From assembly GCF_014200575.1 (NCBI RefSeq), contig NZ_JACHBZ010000011.1, positions 62,001 to 126,000 of the forward strand: a stretch of DNA of 64,000 nt, given 5' to 3'. Every line of letters starts with the position of its first letter. Within the stretch, counting starts at the first letter, position 1. This DNA is from Mucilaginibacter saanensis (GTDB taxonomy: Bacteria; Bacteroidota; Bacteroidia; Sphingobacteriales; Sphingobacteriaceae). Positions 44,382 through 53,224 of the stretch are shown one piece after another. A program made the translations under genes and the position numbers. Under the pieces are notes generated by a model. That model worked only from the letters and a program-made list of their open reading frames with translations, was not told the origin of the DNA and did not search any database.

Positions 44382-45419
44382 TCACTTCGCCTTCAGTTCC
44401 ACTTTTCCGGCATCAAAACCGGTTACTTCATATTTTACCCCTACTCTTTTATTCAGGGCATCTAAAAATTCATCTGCAGAATTTGCGTAGGTTACCGTAT
44501 AGCTACCCACACCTGATGATAAGGATTTCTCCATAGCCTTATATCCCGGCATACCTGCAATAATACCTGCAAGGGCGTTAAAACTGCTGAAATTGGCGTT
44601 GTTAAGCGTTATTTCAATCTCGGTGCCCCCGCCAGGGTTACTGCTGCTGCCTGGTATGTTGTCTGATGTAATATTCAGTGAGTCGCGCACGTGCGCCATA
44701 AACTCTACTGCTTTGATCACGCCATCTTCCATAACGGCGGCCACGGCAGGGTCGCTGTTACTGGTTGATACCAGGCCCAGTACGGAAACGCTGCTGTTTG
44801 ATTTTGATTGCACCCTGAACACGTGCGATACAATGACATCCCTGGTTTCGGGGTTGATCATCTTTAAATCGAAACCTATTTTTACAAGCTTTTTACTGGT
44901 ACCAACCCCCATAACGTTCACCCCTTTGTCCTTAACGCTGTACTCTATAATTTCGCCTGTGGCTACAATCTGTGCTCCTAGCTGTTTGCCAGCCTTAGGG
45001 GCTTTTTTACTGCTCAGGCTGCTGGTTCCGGCATTAATTTCCGCAGTCAGGTCATCATTGTTCTTCAGCGTTTCCAAAACCCTGAAACAATTAACACCCT
45101 GCAGGGCATTGGTGAGCATGGTGCTCATATTATCCCCAAGGGTAGGTGGTATTTCATCAGCCCTGGGCGCATTGCCACCATTACCCGAGAACAGGGATAA
45201 CGCTTTAAGCCGGTTATTGGCGCGCGCATTTTGCCTTACCGCCGGGTCATTTGTATTGGTGGTTACACTAAATCTGGTAACGCTCACCCGTGCTTTTTTT
45301 GCCAGCGGGATACCGGAACATTGTTGTTTTATACTTTCGTAAGTGATTTTTTCGTCTTGTTGGGCATGTACGTTTATTGATAAGCCAATAACCCAAAAAC
45401 AGAGAATTATTTTTTTCAT
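44382..45419 (-). CDS. CsgG-like secreted protein with an extra C-terminal domain
   Basis: A 345-residue exported protein. The signal peptide is MKKIILCFWVIGLSINVHAQ. Residues about 30-240 resemble CsgG/curli-assembly-like proteins: KKARVSVTRFSVTT, a GDNMSTMLTNALQGVNCFRVLE segment and the KQLGAQIVATGEIIEYS stretch. There is no lipobox cysteine after the signal, unlike true CsgG. Residues about 262-345 form another small alpha/beta domain (GSYTVTYANSADEFLDALNKR, then YEVTGFDAGKVELK). No curli subunit genes are nearby, so a curli role is unsupported; a periplasmic or outer-membrane assembly or sensing role is possible. Confidence 0.72.
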   Translation of the reverse strand: MKKIILCFWVIGLSINVHAQQDEKITYESIKQQCSGIPLAKKARVSVTRFSVTTNTNDPAVRQNARANNRLKALSLFSGNGGNAPRADEIPPTLGDNMSTMLTNALQGVNCFRVLETLKNNDDLTAEINAGTSSLSSKKAPKAGKQLGAQIVATGEIIEYSVKDKGVNVMGVGTSKKLVKIGFDLKMINPETRDVIVSHVFRVQSKSNSSVSVLGLVSTSNSDPAVAAVMEDGVIKAVEFMAHVRDSLNITSDNIPGSSSNPGGGTEIEITLNNANFSSFNALAGIIAGMPGYKAMEKSLSSGVGSYTVTYANSADEFLDALNKRVGVKYEVTGFDAGKVELKAK

Positions 45420-45704
45420 TTTAGTGGAGGTTTGGTTGTTTGAATTAAAAACTATTGCTGTAAAAGAAATGTGTGTTTCTTGTTGATATTTAGGTGGTTA
45501 TGTAAAATATCATTACTATAAATATAACCATCTGTAATGTACTATTTACAGCTGCTGCGGGCCAAAAAGTGGTGAAATTGAGGCGGTTAAGTATGGATAG
45601 CAGCGGCTATGCCAACAGTATTTTAGTTTATCTGCAATAGGAAATAACGCCCCTGCTGTATAATGAATAACGGGGAGAAGAAGAGCGATATTTGAATAAA
45701 TAAG

Positions 45705-47021
45705 TTACCGGCTGATCAATATAACCGGGATACTGTTTGGATAAGCCTGGTACAGCACATAAGTACCCAATGCATCGGTTGCTACCTGAGTTGTTTTACT
45801 TGTATTACCCTGGGTTATGATAGCACTTTTCCAATTTGCCGGGAGGTAGGTTTTAAGCGTAAGCGGTAAATTGTACATGGTTTTATTAAGCGGGTGGCTG
45901 ATGGTTACCGTGACTGTGCCACTTTTTATAATGCTTTGTACCTTGGCGCTTTGCCTTTCGCGCATGTATTTGGCTACATCGCCAAAGGAGGCTACCCACA
46001 GTTTATTTTCATGGTTTTTAATGTAAGTAAAATACTCATCCAGTTCCTGATGTGATAAGGCTTCCCAGCCAATGCCATCAACACCGTGGTGGGTAAGCAC
46101 CAGCCAGGTGTCTTTCCGGTTCAGGGTAGTATCAACCCATGATTTCATGACTGGCAAGGGGGTTTGGGTGGTTGCACCCCGCTGAAACTGCACATACTCC
46201 TTATTGGTATTTCCCGGCGTAGCGGGGTTTGAACGGCTGATTTCCTTAAGCCATGGCTCTGGCATGCGGTTGCGCAGCGCCGGGTATATTTTGCTGGCAT
46301 AGGCTACCACGCGTTCATTCTCGGTACCAAAAGGCCCTTCGGCGCTAAAAGTATACCGGACACCTAAATGATGCAAAACATCCAGCCTGCTTTTTTCAAG
46401 TTCATACAGCATATTGGTTTCATCAAGCGCGGCCAGACGTGGGTGGGTTATCATGTGGCTGGCAAACTCATGGCCCTGTGCGGCATATTTTTTAATATCG
46501 GCCCAGGTGGTACCATGCGCATCGGTATATTCCGTATTATGTTGTATGCCTGGTTTAAATTCGCCTTTGCGTACCTTGCTGTAGCAGTCATCTATTACCT
46601 TGTAAGCCTCGTTTGGTTTGCCCGCATCAATTAATGACCCAGCCTGGTAGTGGTAGTCAAGGGGGCCTATTAATCCCAGATATCCGGCGGCGGAAGCACG
46701 TTCATAAAAATTGGTTTTATTAGTAGGGACGGTGGCAGTTTCGTTAATAATATCCTTTACGGGTCGGCCAATAAACCTGCCATGGTACTGTGAGCCAGGT
46801 ATTTGCCCGGTAATAATAAAAAAGGTAGATTTTAATTGCAGCCTGTTCAGGATGGGTAAAGCAACTTTAAACTGATTGATAGAACCATCGTCCCAGGTAA
46901 TGGATACAGCTCCTGTGCGGTCATATTGCCATTTGGTAATGGAGGTTTTGCCCGGTTGTGCTTTTACCAAATTTGTATACCATATAATAATTATGAGTAG
47001 TAGTAGCAGCAGCTTTTTCAT
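45705..47021 (-). CDS. Polysaccharide deacetylase family protein
   Basis: A 438-residue exported protein. A signal peptide (MKKLLLLLLIIIIWYTNLVKAQ) precedes a NodB-type carbohydrate esterase 4 domain: AVSITWDDGSINQF with Asp44 and Asp45, and the metal-binding EFASHMITHPRL with His189 and His193. A late VLTHHGVDGIGW segment fits the final catalytic histidine motif. The last roughly 90 residues form a beta-rich add-on domain. The spacing between the motifs is larger than in a minimal NodB domain, suggesting an insert (YDRTG..., KDIINETATVPTNKTNFYER). It would deacetylate an envelope or environmental glycan; the substrate is unknown. Confidence 0.85.
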   Translation of the reverse strand: MKKLLLLLLIIIIWYTNLVKAQPGKTSITKWQYDRTGAVSITWDDGSINQFKVALPILNRLQLKSTFFIITGQIPGSQYHGRFIGRPVKDIINETATVPTNKTNFYERASAAGYLGLIGPLDYHYQAGSLIDAGKPNEAYKVIDDCYSKVRKGEFKPGIQHNTEYTDAHGTTWADIKKYAAQGHEFASHMITHPRLAALDETNMLYELEKSRLDVLHHLGVRYTFSAEGPFGTENERVVAYASKIYPALRNRMPEPWLKEISRSNPATPGNTNKEYVQFQRGATTQTPLPVMKSWVDTTLNRKDTWLVLTHHGVDGIGWEALSHQELDEYFTYIKNHENKLWVASFGDVAKYMRERQSAKVQSIIKSGTVTVTISHPLNKTMYNLPLTLKTYLPANWKSAIITQGNTSKTTQVATDALGTYVLYQAYPNSIPVILISR

Positions 47022-47103
47022 GTGTTGGGCTTTAAAAGCTAATATAACGACACTAACCCAAGATTTATGGTATTAATTGATTTGTAACGAAATAGTTAAA
47101 CAG

Positions 47104-48855
47104 TTAATGATGAGCCAAAAAGGGGTAATTTAAAAGCTGCTTTTGGATAATTGATAACAATTGCAATGGCTGAAAAGGTTTTGATATACAATCAGCAAAG
47201 CCGCTTTCGAGCAGGTTCGAGAGCATCTCCTGATCCACCAATGATGCTGTAAAGGCAATTACCGGTATTTCCGGGTATGACTTTTTTACTTTAAATATGG
47301 CCGTGTAACCATTCATCACCGGCATTTCCAGATCCATTAAAATTACGTGGTATGCCTGGTCATTTTTTAGCTCGTCAATTGCTTCCTGCCCATTATATAC
47401 ACCGGTAACGCTGGCCTTAAAGCCCATCAGGCACTTTCTGGCCACCATCATATTAATCTGGTTGTCCTCTACCAGTAAAACCCTTATTCCTGATAATTGA
47501 TCATCTGTTGTTTTCGGTTCTGCAACTTTTTGTTTGGCATTGGCCAATTTAAAGGTAAGGTCGAAGCTAAATGTACTGCCTTTTCCTTTTTGGCTAACCA
47601 GTGTAAGTTTGCTGTTCATAAGTTTCAGTAGTCTTACGCATATAGTAAGCCCTAATCCTGTACCGTTAAGTTGTTTGGTGTTTGGATCATAAACCTGCCA
47701 AAAGCTATCAAATATTTTAACCTGGTCCTGGTCGCTAACGCCTATGCCGGTATCTTCAATACTAAAGCTTATTTCTATACTGTTTTTGCTTTTGGCCTTA
47801 CGGGTGGCCTTTAATTTAATATAGCCCCGATCGGTAAATTTTAGCGCGTTTGACAGCAGGTTGTTAAAAATCTGCACCAGGCGCAGGTCATCTGCAAATA
47901 CCATTTCGTCAAGGCGCGGATCAACCTCCAGTTCAAGCCCCAGGCCTTTTTCTTTAACCAGGGCAATAAAAGGGGTATCTATATTTAATAAGAGCTGTTT
48001 CAGGTTTAACTCAACCGGATGGATTTCGAGCTTATCGGCTTCTATCTTATTAAAATCAAGAATGTTATTGATCTGTTGCAGCATGTGGTCTGAACAATAC
48101 TTCAGCACTTGTAAGTATTCATCATGCTGTGCATTGGTATGCTCTTGTTTAAGCAGATTTATGGCGCCTATAATACCGTTTAAAGGCGTGCGTAACTCGT
48201 GGCCCATGGTAGCCAAAAACTGGGTTCTGGTATCAATTACCCGTTTGCTTTGTGTCATCAGTTCATTAATGTATTTCTTTTCAAAGAAAATATAGGCAAC
48301 CGCAAATACAATGGTTGAGAATATGGCAATGATGCGGTTAACAAAGGCTAACCTGTTAATCTGGCTTTGGGTAAAATCCTGCAAAGGGGTTACATAACGC
48401 CCAATCAAAATACAGATGCCAAACGATAAGATGATGATGGAAATATAAATGAATGACTCGCGGTATTTAGTTTGTTTGAGGTCTACAATAATAGGCACCG
48501 AAACAAGGATAGGAAAAAAGAACAGGAACTGTTCAGACTGTAGCCCTTCAAGAGCGGCAGCAATGATCAGTAAACTGCAGGTGAGCGATATAATGGAAAT
48601 GGTAAGGTTTTTAATAATCCCGTTATATTTTAACAGCAGGAACATTAAAATTGCAAAGCAAAAACAGGCTACTAAAAATGATGATACATACAGGCCGATA
48701 AATGAATCATAGATAGACAAACCTATCCCTGTAAACAAAGCTGATATGCCAAGCTGGTATGACCTTTTAGGTACTTCCTTCATATCAAAAAGTGAGTCCA
48801 GATGCTTGCTGTCGTCCTTAATCAACTTATGGTATTTGTCGGTAACGTTACTCAT
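47104..48855 (-). CDS. Hybrid sensor histidine kinase / response regulator
   Basis: A 583-residue inner-membrane two-component protein. About six transmembrane helices (residues 28-195) form a membrane sensor region with no periplasmic domain of note. The HisKA domain has FLATMGHELRTPLNGI with the phospho-accepting His219; the ATPase domain has NNLLSNALKFT, DTGIGV and GTGLGLTICVRL. A C-terminal receiver domain (about 455-575) has VLLVEDNQ and the phospho-acceptor Asp508 in VILMDLEMPVMNG. There is no DNA-binding output, so it probably passes phosphate to another partner. It is not paired with a response regulator gene here. It is divergent from the mraZ cluster. Confidence 0.93.
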   Translation of the reverse strand: MSNVTDKYHKLIKDDSKHLDSLFDMKEVPKRSYQLGISALFTGIGLSIYDSFIGLYVSSFLVACFCFAILMFLLLKYNGIIKNLTISIISLTCSLLIIAAALEGLQSEQFLFFFPILVSVPIIVDLKQTKYRESFIYISIIILSFGICILIGRYVTPLQDFTQSQINRLAFVNRIIAIFSTIVFAVAYIFFEKKYINELMTQSKRVIDTRTQFLATMGHELRTPLNGIIGAINLLKQEHTNAQHDEYLQVLKYCSDHMLQQINNILDFNKIEADKLEIHPVELNLKQLLLNIDTPFIALVKEKGLGLELEVDPRLDEMVFADDLRLVQIFNNLLSNALKFTDRGYIKLKATRKAKSKNSIEISFSIEDTGIGVSDQDQVKIFDSFWQVYDPNTKQLNGTGLGLTICVRLLKLMNSKLTLVSQKGKGSTFSFDLTFKLANAKQKVAEPKTTDDQLSGIRVLLVEDNQINMMVARKCLMGFKASVTGVYNGQEAIDELKNDQAYHVILMDLEMPVMNGYTAIFKVKKSYPEIPVIAFTASLVDQEMLSNLLESGFADCISKPFQPLQLLSIIQKQLLNYPFLAHH

Positions 48856-49350
48856 TATATAGGGGTCAATAATGTTTTATCCGCCTGAATTAAGTGGCTG
48901 TTAAAACTTACAAAGTTAAGTTATATAACTAAAATTAATAAGCGAATAAGGTTAATAGAAACTTTATTACACAGTGACTTATACCATCAGAGTAAAACTT
49001 GTAGTTGTTAACGTTAAAATTACCCCTAATATTTTTGTGATGGCCTAAGTTATGTATACAATTAAAGTACAATTAATTACACATTGGTATGGTTTGTACC
49101 TGTCATTTACCTGTTTGATGTGAAATTATGTGAAGTGAGGGGCGTAAGCAAATTGTTTGAACAACAAGTCATGATTTGTTTTAACCGGCCCAGTTGCAAG
49201 CAATTTTCTGTTCAGCTGCCGGAGCTTTTTGATTTTATAGGTATGCCAAAATATACTCCAAAAATGTTGAAAACTTTTTGGTGGTAGAAAGTGGTAAAAA
49301 GTGGAAGAAGTAAACTACTTTTACCTATTAAAACATGCCATAGTCTGAAA
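48856..49350. promoter_or_regulatory. 495-base leader region between the kinase gene and mraZ
   Basis: No convincing coding frame. A promoter-like pair on the plus strand (GTTG near 49004-49007 and TATTTTTG at 49030-49037, 22-base spacer) lies about 310 bases before mraZ. A minus-strand -7 element (complement of 48911-48918, TAACTTTG) lies 56-63 bases before the kinase start but lacks a good -33 partner. A short frame at 49084-49287 has no signs of being real. The MraZ operator lies at the 3' end. Confidence 0.5.
49281..49310 (+). promoter_or_regulatory. Putative MraZ operator: three GTGG boxes at 10-bp spacing
   Basis: Three direct repeats, GTGGTAGAAA, GTGGTAAAAA and GTGGAAGAAG, begin at 49281, 49291 and 49301, exactly one helical turn apart, 41-70 bases before the mraZ start. 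MraZ regulators of other bacteria bind short G-rich repeats at 10-bp spacing upstream of their own gene, so this is very probably the autoregulatory site of the cluster. Confidence 0.8.
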
Positions 49351-49815
49351 ATGTCTCATTTAACCGGTGAATTTGAATGTAAGCTGGATCCTAAATCAAG
49401 GATGATGATACCTGCTGGGCTCAAAAAAAAGCTTCCTGAAGCTGAAAGTGAGGGCCTTGTGATCAATCGCGGATTCAAAAACTACTTGGTTATTTACACT
49501 AAATCTGAATGGGACAAAAGACTTGATGGACTAAGCAAACTTAACGAATACGAGGAAGATAATTTAGAATTTATAAGATATTTTATGCGCGGCGCTACTG
49601 AGCTATCGCTTGATGCCGCCGGGCGCGTATTGTTACCAAAGTTTTTGCTGGAGTATGCCGGCATTAAGGCAGATGTAGTATTAAGCTGCCAGTTAAATAA
49701 AATTGAAGTTTGGGATGCAGAGGCTCATAAGGCTGCGTATGCTAATGAGCCTAAGAACTTTAGCGCACTGGCGCAAAGGGTAATGGGTAATAAAACAAGG
49801 AGGGACGATGAGTGA
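49351..49815 (+). CDS. mraZ: Transcriptional regulator MraZ
   Basis: DNA-binding regulator of the division and cell wall cluster, with two AbrB-like SpoVT folds. I chose ATG 49351, 20 codons inside the longest frame, since it gives the canonical start MSHLTGEFECKLDPKSRMMIP; earlier codons run through the operator. Residues 1-50 carry the first repeat (LDPKSRMMIPAGL) and about 80-130 the second (LDAAGRVLLPKFLLEYAGI). Length is 154 residues, normal for the family. It overlaps rsmH by 8 bases and is preceded by the putative GTGG operator, so it likely represses its own operon. Confidence 0.93.
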   Translation: MSHLTGEFECKLDPKSRMMIPAGLKKKLPEAESEGLVINRGFKNYLVIYTKSEWDKRLDGLSKLNEYEEDNLEFIRYFMRGATELSLDAAGRVLLPKFLLEYAGIKADVVLSCQLNKIEVWDAEAHKAAYANEPKNFSALAQRVMGNKTRRDDE

Positions 49816-50710
49816 GTATCATACACCGGTAATGCTCAATGAGTGCATTGAAGGGCTTAACATTAAAAAGGACGGCACTTATGTTGACGTAACTTTTGGT
49901 GGCGGCGGCCACTCGCGTGAAATATTAAAGCATTTAGGTGCTGATGGTAAGTTACTGGCTTTTGACCAGGATGCCGATGCGCAGCAAAATTTAATTGATG
50001 ATGAGCGTTTTGTTTTTATAGATCAGAACTTCCGTTATCTCAAAAACTTTAGTCGCCTGCATGGCGCTATTCCGGTTGACGGTATACTGGCCGACCTTGG
50101 TGTGTCATCATACCAGTTTGATCAGGCCGACCGTGGTTTCTCTATCAGGTTTGATGCCGAGTTGGATATGAGGATGAACCAGTTGGGTGAGCTTACTGCT
50201 AAGGATGTGGTAAATAACTATACCGCTGCGGAGCTGCATCGCATTTTTGGCATTTATGGTGAAATACAGAATGCTAAATCACTGGCCGAAACTATTGTTA
50301 CTGCACGTTTAAATGCGCCAATAGTAACCATTGCCGATCTGAAAAATGCAATTGTTAACCGCATACCGCGGGGTAAGGAAAATAAATACCTGGCGCAAGT
50401 ATTCCAGGCTTTACGTATTGAGGTAAACCAGGAGCTGGAGGCTCTGAAAGAGTTTTTAGCACAATCAGCCGAGGTTTTGGCCGTTGGCGGCAGGCTGGTG
50501 GTAATGTCATATCATTCGCTTGAAGACAGGCTGGTAAAGAATTTTATTGCCAAAGGCAAGTTCAGCGGCGAGGTAGAAAAAGATTTATACGGTAATGATA
50601 ATAAGCCTTTTGATGCAGTAAGCCGCGGAGCTATAACTGCATCAGAGGATGAGATAAAGAATAATAACAGGGCACGGAGCGCTAAATTAAGGATAGCTGT
50701 AAAAAAATGA
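49808..50710 (+). CDS. rsmH: 16S rRNA (cytosine1402-N4)-methyltransferase
   Basis: SAM-dependent methyltransferase (MraW) that N4-methylates C1402 of 16S rRNA in the ribosomal decoding centre. The 300-residue protein begins YHTPVMLNECIEGL, with motif I TYVDVTFGGGGHSREIL, then DGILADLGVSSYQFD, GFSIRFDAELDMRM, the RIFGIYGE motif and the C-terminal VMSYHSLEDRLVKNF. The normal order after mraZ is kept; its ATG overlaps the mraZ stop by 8 bases, and its stop overlaps the next start by 4 bases. Confidence 0.96.
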   Translation: MSEYHTPVMLNECIEGLNIKKDGTYVDVTFGGGGHSREILKHLGADGKLLAFDQDADAQQNLIDDERFVFIDQNFRYLKNFSRLHGAIPVDGILADLGVSSYQFDQADRGFSIRFDAELDMRMNQLGELTAKDVVNNYTAAELHRIFGIYGEIQNAKSLAETIVTARLNAPIVTIADLKNAIVNRIPRGKENKYLAQVFQALRIEVNQELEALKEFLAQSAEVLAVGGRLVVMSYHSLEDRLVKNFIAKGKFSGEVEKDLYGNDNKPFDAVSRGAITASEDEIKNNNRARSAKLRIAVKK

Positions 50711-51123
50711 CCAATCGTTTACGTACAGAAATTCAGGAAGAGGAAGAAGTTGAGCAGGATATTGTTGTTGAGGAAAAAACCGCAAGGGAAATCCCCGATA
50801 ACTTTTTTACGCAATTTTTTTCCCGAAGCTTTATTACTACGGAGCGGGCTACCAGCGCATTGCCATTTGTGCTGTATATAGCCTTATTGGGCATGATATA
50901 CATTGGCAACATGCACCTTGCTGAAAAAACCATACGTGACATTGATAATTTAAGTAAAGAGGTAAGGGAGCGTGGCTGGGATTATAAAACAGCCAAAGCC
51001 GATATGGCCTTTAAAAGTACATTAACCGAGGTGGCCAAACGTGCCGATACCCTTGGGGTAAGGCAGTCTGTTGAGCCGCCGCAAAAAATAACCGTGAAGG
51101 AGGAGGAACAGAATGGGAATTAG
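50707..51123 (+). CDS. ftsL: FtsL-like division protein
   Basis: A 138-residue bitopic membrane protein between rsmH and the division transpeptidase gene, the standard ftsL position. A cytoplasmic acidic N-terminus (about 55 residues with EEEEVEQ) precedes one transmembrane helix (ALPFVLYIALLGMIYIGNM, about 57-76), followed by a periplasmic stretch with a heptad-like pattern (IRDIDNLSKEVRERGWDYKTAKADMAF). FtsL sequences diverge strongly, so identity rests on topology and position; Bacteroidetes FtsL usually looks like this. It overlaps the upstream stop by 4 bases and the next start by 11. Confidence 0.82.
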   Translation: MTNRLRTEIQEEEEVEQDIVVEEKTAREIPDNFFTQFFSRSFITTERATSALPFVLYIALLGMIYIGNMHLAEKTIRDIDNLSKEVRERGWDYKTAKADMAFKSTLTEVAKRADTLGVRQSVEPPQKITVKEEEQNGN

Positions 51124-53224
51124 AACCAATATTCTGCTGCGGGTGTATATCGCTTTCGGGCTGATCATGTTTTTTGCGTTTGCTGTTGTGGTTCAGCTTT
51201 GCAGGGTACAGTTTGTACAGGGTAAAAAATGGAAAGCCATGGCGGTAAGCATGTCTGCACAGTACAAGGATGTGGAAGCGGCCAGGGGTAATATTTTTTC
51301 TGTTGACGGCAGCTTGCTGGCAACATCGGTGCCTGAGTATGAACTGCACATGGATATGCTGGCTGGTGGTATTGCTGATGACAGCGTGTTTAATGATAAT
51401 GTTGACCAGCTGGCGGCAAACATGTCAAAAATGTATGGCGACAGATCGGCCCGGGAGTACTCCCGAATATTTCGTGATGCCCGTAAAGACGGTTCCCGTT
51501 ACCAGTTGCTGAGGCGCAGGGTTACTTACCAGGAATTAAAAAAGATGCGGGAGTTCCCGATATTCAAAAAGGTTAAAACCCGTAACTGCTTAATTGTTCT
51601 GCAGCAAAACAAACGTATACTGCCTTTCCATTCATTGGCTGCCCGTACCATAGGATATAAAAATGAGAATGTTAAAAATGCAGTTGGATTAGAAGGTGCT
51701 TATTCATCTTACATCAACGGCGAAAATGGCAGGCGCTTAATGCAGCGTATTCCCGGTGGCACATGGATGCCTGTAAATAACGATGACGATGAAATAGCCG
51801 CAAAGGATGGGGCCGATATTATCTCGACCCTTAATGTGAACTTTCAGGATGTGGCGCAGGACGCCTTGAAAAAACAACTGGTAAAAAGCGAGGCTGATCA
51901 CGGTTGCGTGGTGCTGATGGAAGTGGCTACCGGCGAGGTTAGGGCTATTGCCAATTTTACCCGTACTAAGGATGGCGATTACCAGGAAAAAATGAACTAT
52001 GCTATCAGTAATGCTATTGATCCGGGTTCAACCTTTAAACTGGCATCGTACATGACCCTGCTTGATCAGCATAAAATTGATACAAGTACCATTGTAAATG
52101 CCGACGGTGGTAAATATAAGTTTCCGAAGGGGCCAACAATTACTGATACCGAGCATGATAATTATGAAATGAGCGTTAAGCGCGCATTTGAAGAATCATC
52201 AAACGTGGCCGCTGCTAAATTGGTTACTAAATACTACAGTGGTAATCCATGGGAGTATATCAATAAATTGTACAGTTATCACTTGAACGAAAAACTGGGT
52301 TTGCAAATACATGGCGAAGGCAAACCGGTTATTAAAAATCCATCAAACCGCAGCTGGAACAAGAATTACACCCTACCCGAAATGGCGTATGGTTATGAAA
52401 TGAACATGACGCCGCTGCAAATGCTGGCTTTTTATAATTCGGTGGCTAACAACGGCAAAATGATAGCACCCATATTTGTACGCGAGATACGCCGTATGGG
52501 TAACCCTATTGAGCAGTTTCAGGCAAGGGTTATTAATGAGCAAGTATGTTCAGATGTTACATTGGGGAAAGTAAAAGGTATGCTGGAAGGCGTCGTGCTT
52601 AACGGCACCGGTAAAAATGTAATTAAAAACAAGCTTTACACCGTAGCGGGCAAAACCGGCACAGCGCAGGTTGCGGACGGAAGAAAGGGCTATACGGCCA
52701 ATAAAACATACCAGGCATCGTTTTGCGGTTACTTTCCGGCAGATCATCCTAAATACTCCATGATCGTGGTTATCAATAATCCGCATGGGGTTTATCTTGC
52801 GGCATTGGTGGCTGGTCCTGTTTTCAGAGAAGTAGCCGATAGGGTTTATGCCAATGACATGGAAATAAACCAAAACCCTGCTACGCATTTGGTGGGTAAT
52901 ACCAGTATGCCAAAAGTAAAGCAGGGTAATTTAAAAGCATTGAAAAAGGTTTATACCAAGTTGGGCGTAAAACCACTATATGCATCGGCTAATGCCGAAG
53001 GCAATGGAGTTGATACCAGTAACGGTATCCCTTTTGAAGAAGTAAGATATAAGAACGGCACCGTACCGGGAGTAACCGGAATGGGCCTTAGTGATGCTCT
53101 GTATGTATTGGGCAATGCGGGTTATAAAGTAACGGTACGCGGTAGCGGCATAGTAACGGCACAATCGGTTACGGGCGGCAGCTTAATACCTAAGGGTTCA
53201 CGCATAACAATTGATCTGGAATGA
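51113..53224 (+). CDS. ftsI: Division-specific peptidoglycan transpeptidase (PBP3-like) with PASTA domain
   Basis: A 703-residue septal penicillin-binding protein. One N-terminal transmembrane helix (VYIAFGLIMFFAFAVVVQL), the PBP dimerisation-type domain (about 40-220), then the transpeptidase domain: active-site Ser306 in GSTFKLASY, the SSN motif in FEESSNVAA and KTGT at residues 514-517. The tail (about 640-703) is a PASTA domain (VPGVTGMGLSDALYVLGNAGYKVTVRGSG) of the kind that binds peptidoglycan. The PASTA tail is usual in Bacteroidetes and Gram-positives but absent from E. coli FtsI. Coupled to murE by a 4-base overlap. Confidence 0.95.
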   Translation: MGIRTNILLRVYIAFGLIMFFAFAVVVQLCRVQFVQGKKWKAMAVSMSAQYKDVEAARGNIFSVDGSLLATSVPEYELHMDMLAGGIADDSVFNDNVDQLAANMSKMYGDRSAREYSRIFRDARKDGSRYQLLRRRVTYQELKKMREFPIFKKVKTRNCLIVLQQNKRILPFHSLAARTIGYKNENVKNAVGLEGAYSSYINGENGRRLMQRIPGGTWMPVNNDDDEIAAKDGADIISTLNVNFQDVAQDALKKQLVKSEADHGCVVLMEVATGEVRAIANFTRTKDGDYQEKMNYAISNAIDPGSTFKLASYMTLLDQHKIDTSTIVNADGGKYKFPKGPTITDTEHDNYEMSVKRAFEESSNVAAAKLVTKYYSGNPWEYINKLYSYHLNEKLGLQIHGEGKPVIKNPSNRSWNKNYTLPEMAYGYEMNMTPLQMLAFYNSVANNGKMIAPIFVREIRRMGNPIEQFQARVINEQVCSDVTLGKVKGMLEGVVLNGTGKNVIKNKLYTVAGKTGTAQVADGRKGYTANKTYQASFCGYFPADHPKYSMIVVINNPHGVYLAALVAGPVFREVADRVYANDMEINQNPATHLVGNTSMPKVKQGNLKALKKVYTKLGVKPLYASANAEGNGVDTSNGIPFEEVRYKNGTVPGVTGMGLSDALYVLGNAGYKVTVRGSGIVTAQSVTGGSLIPKGSRITIDLE

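Noticed and set aside
44593..45342. A 249-codon open frame opposite the CsgG-like gene
   Set aside because: It lies wholly antisense to a gene with a signal peptide and family motifs, and its translation is low-complexity Ser/Leu/Thr with no recognisable domain.
49084..49287. Possible 67-residue protein in the mraZ leader
   Set aside because: No recognisable motif, no signal and an end that runs into the MraZ operator; composition does not look coding. A leader peptide cannot be excluded.
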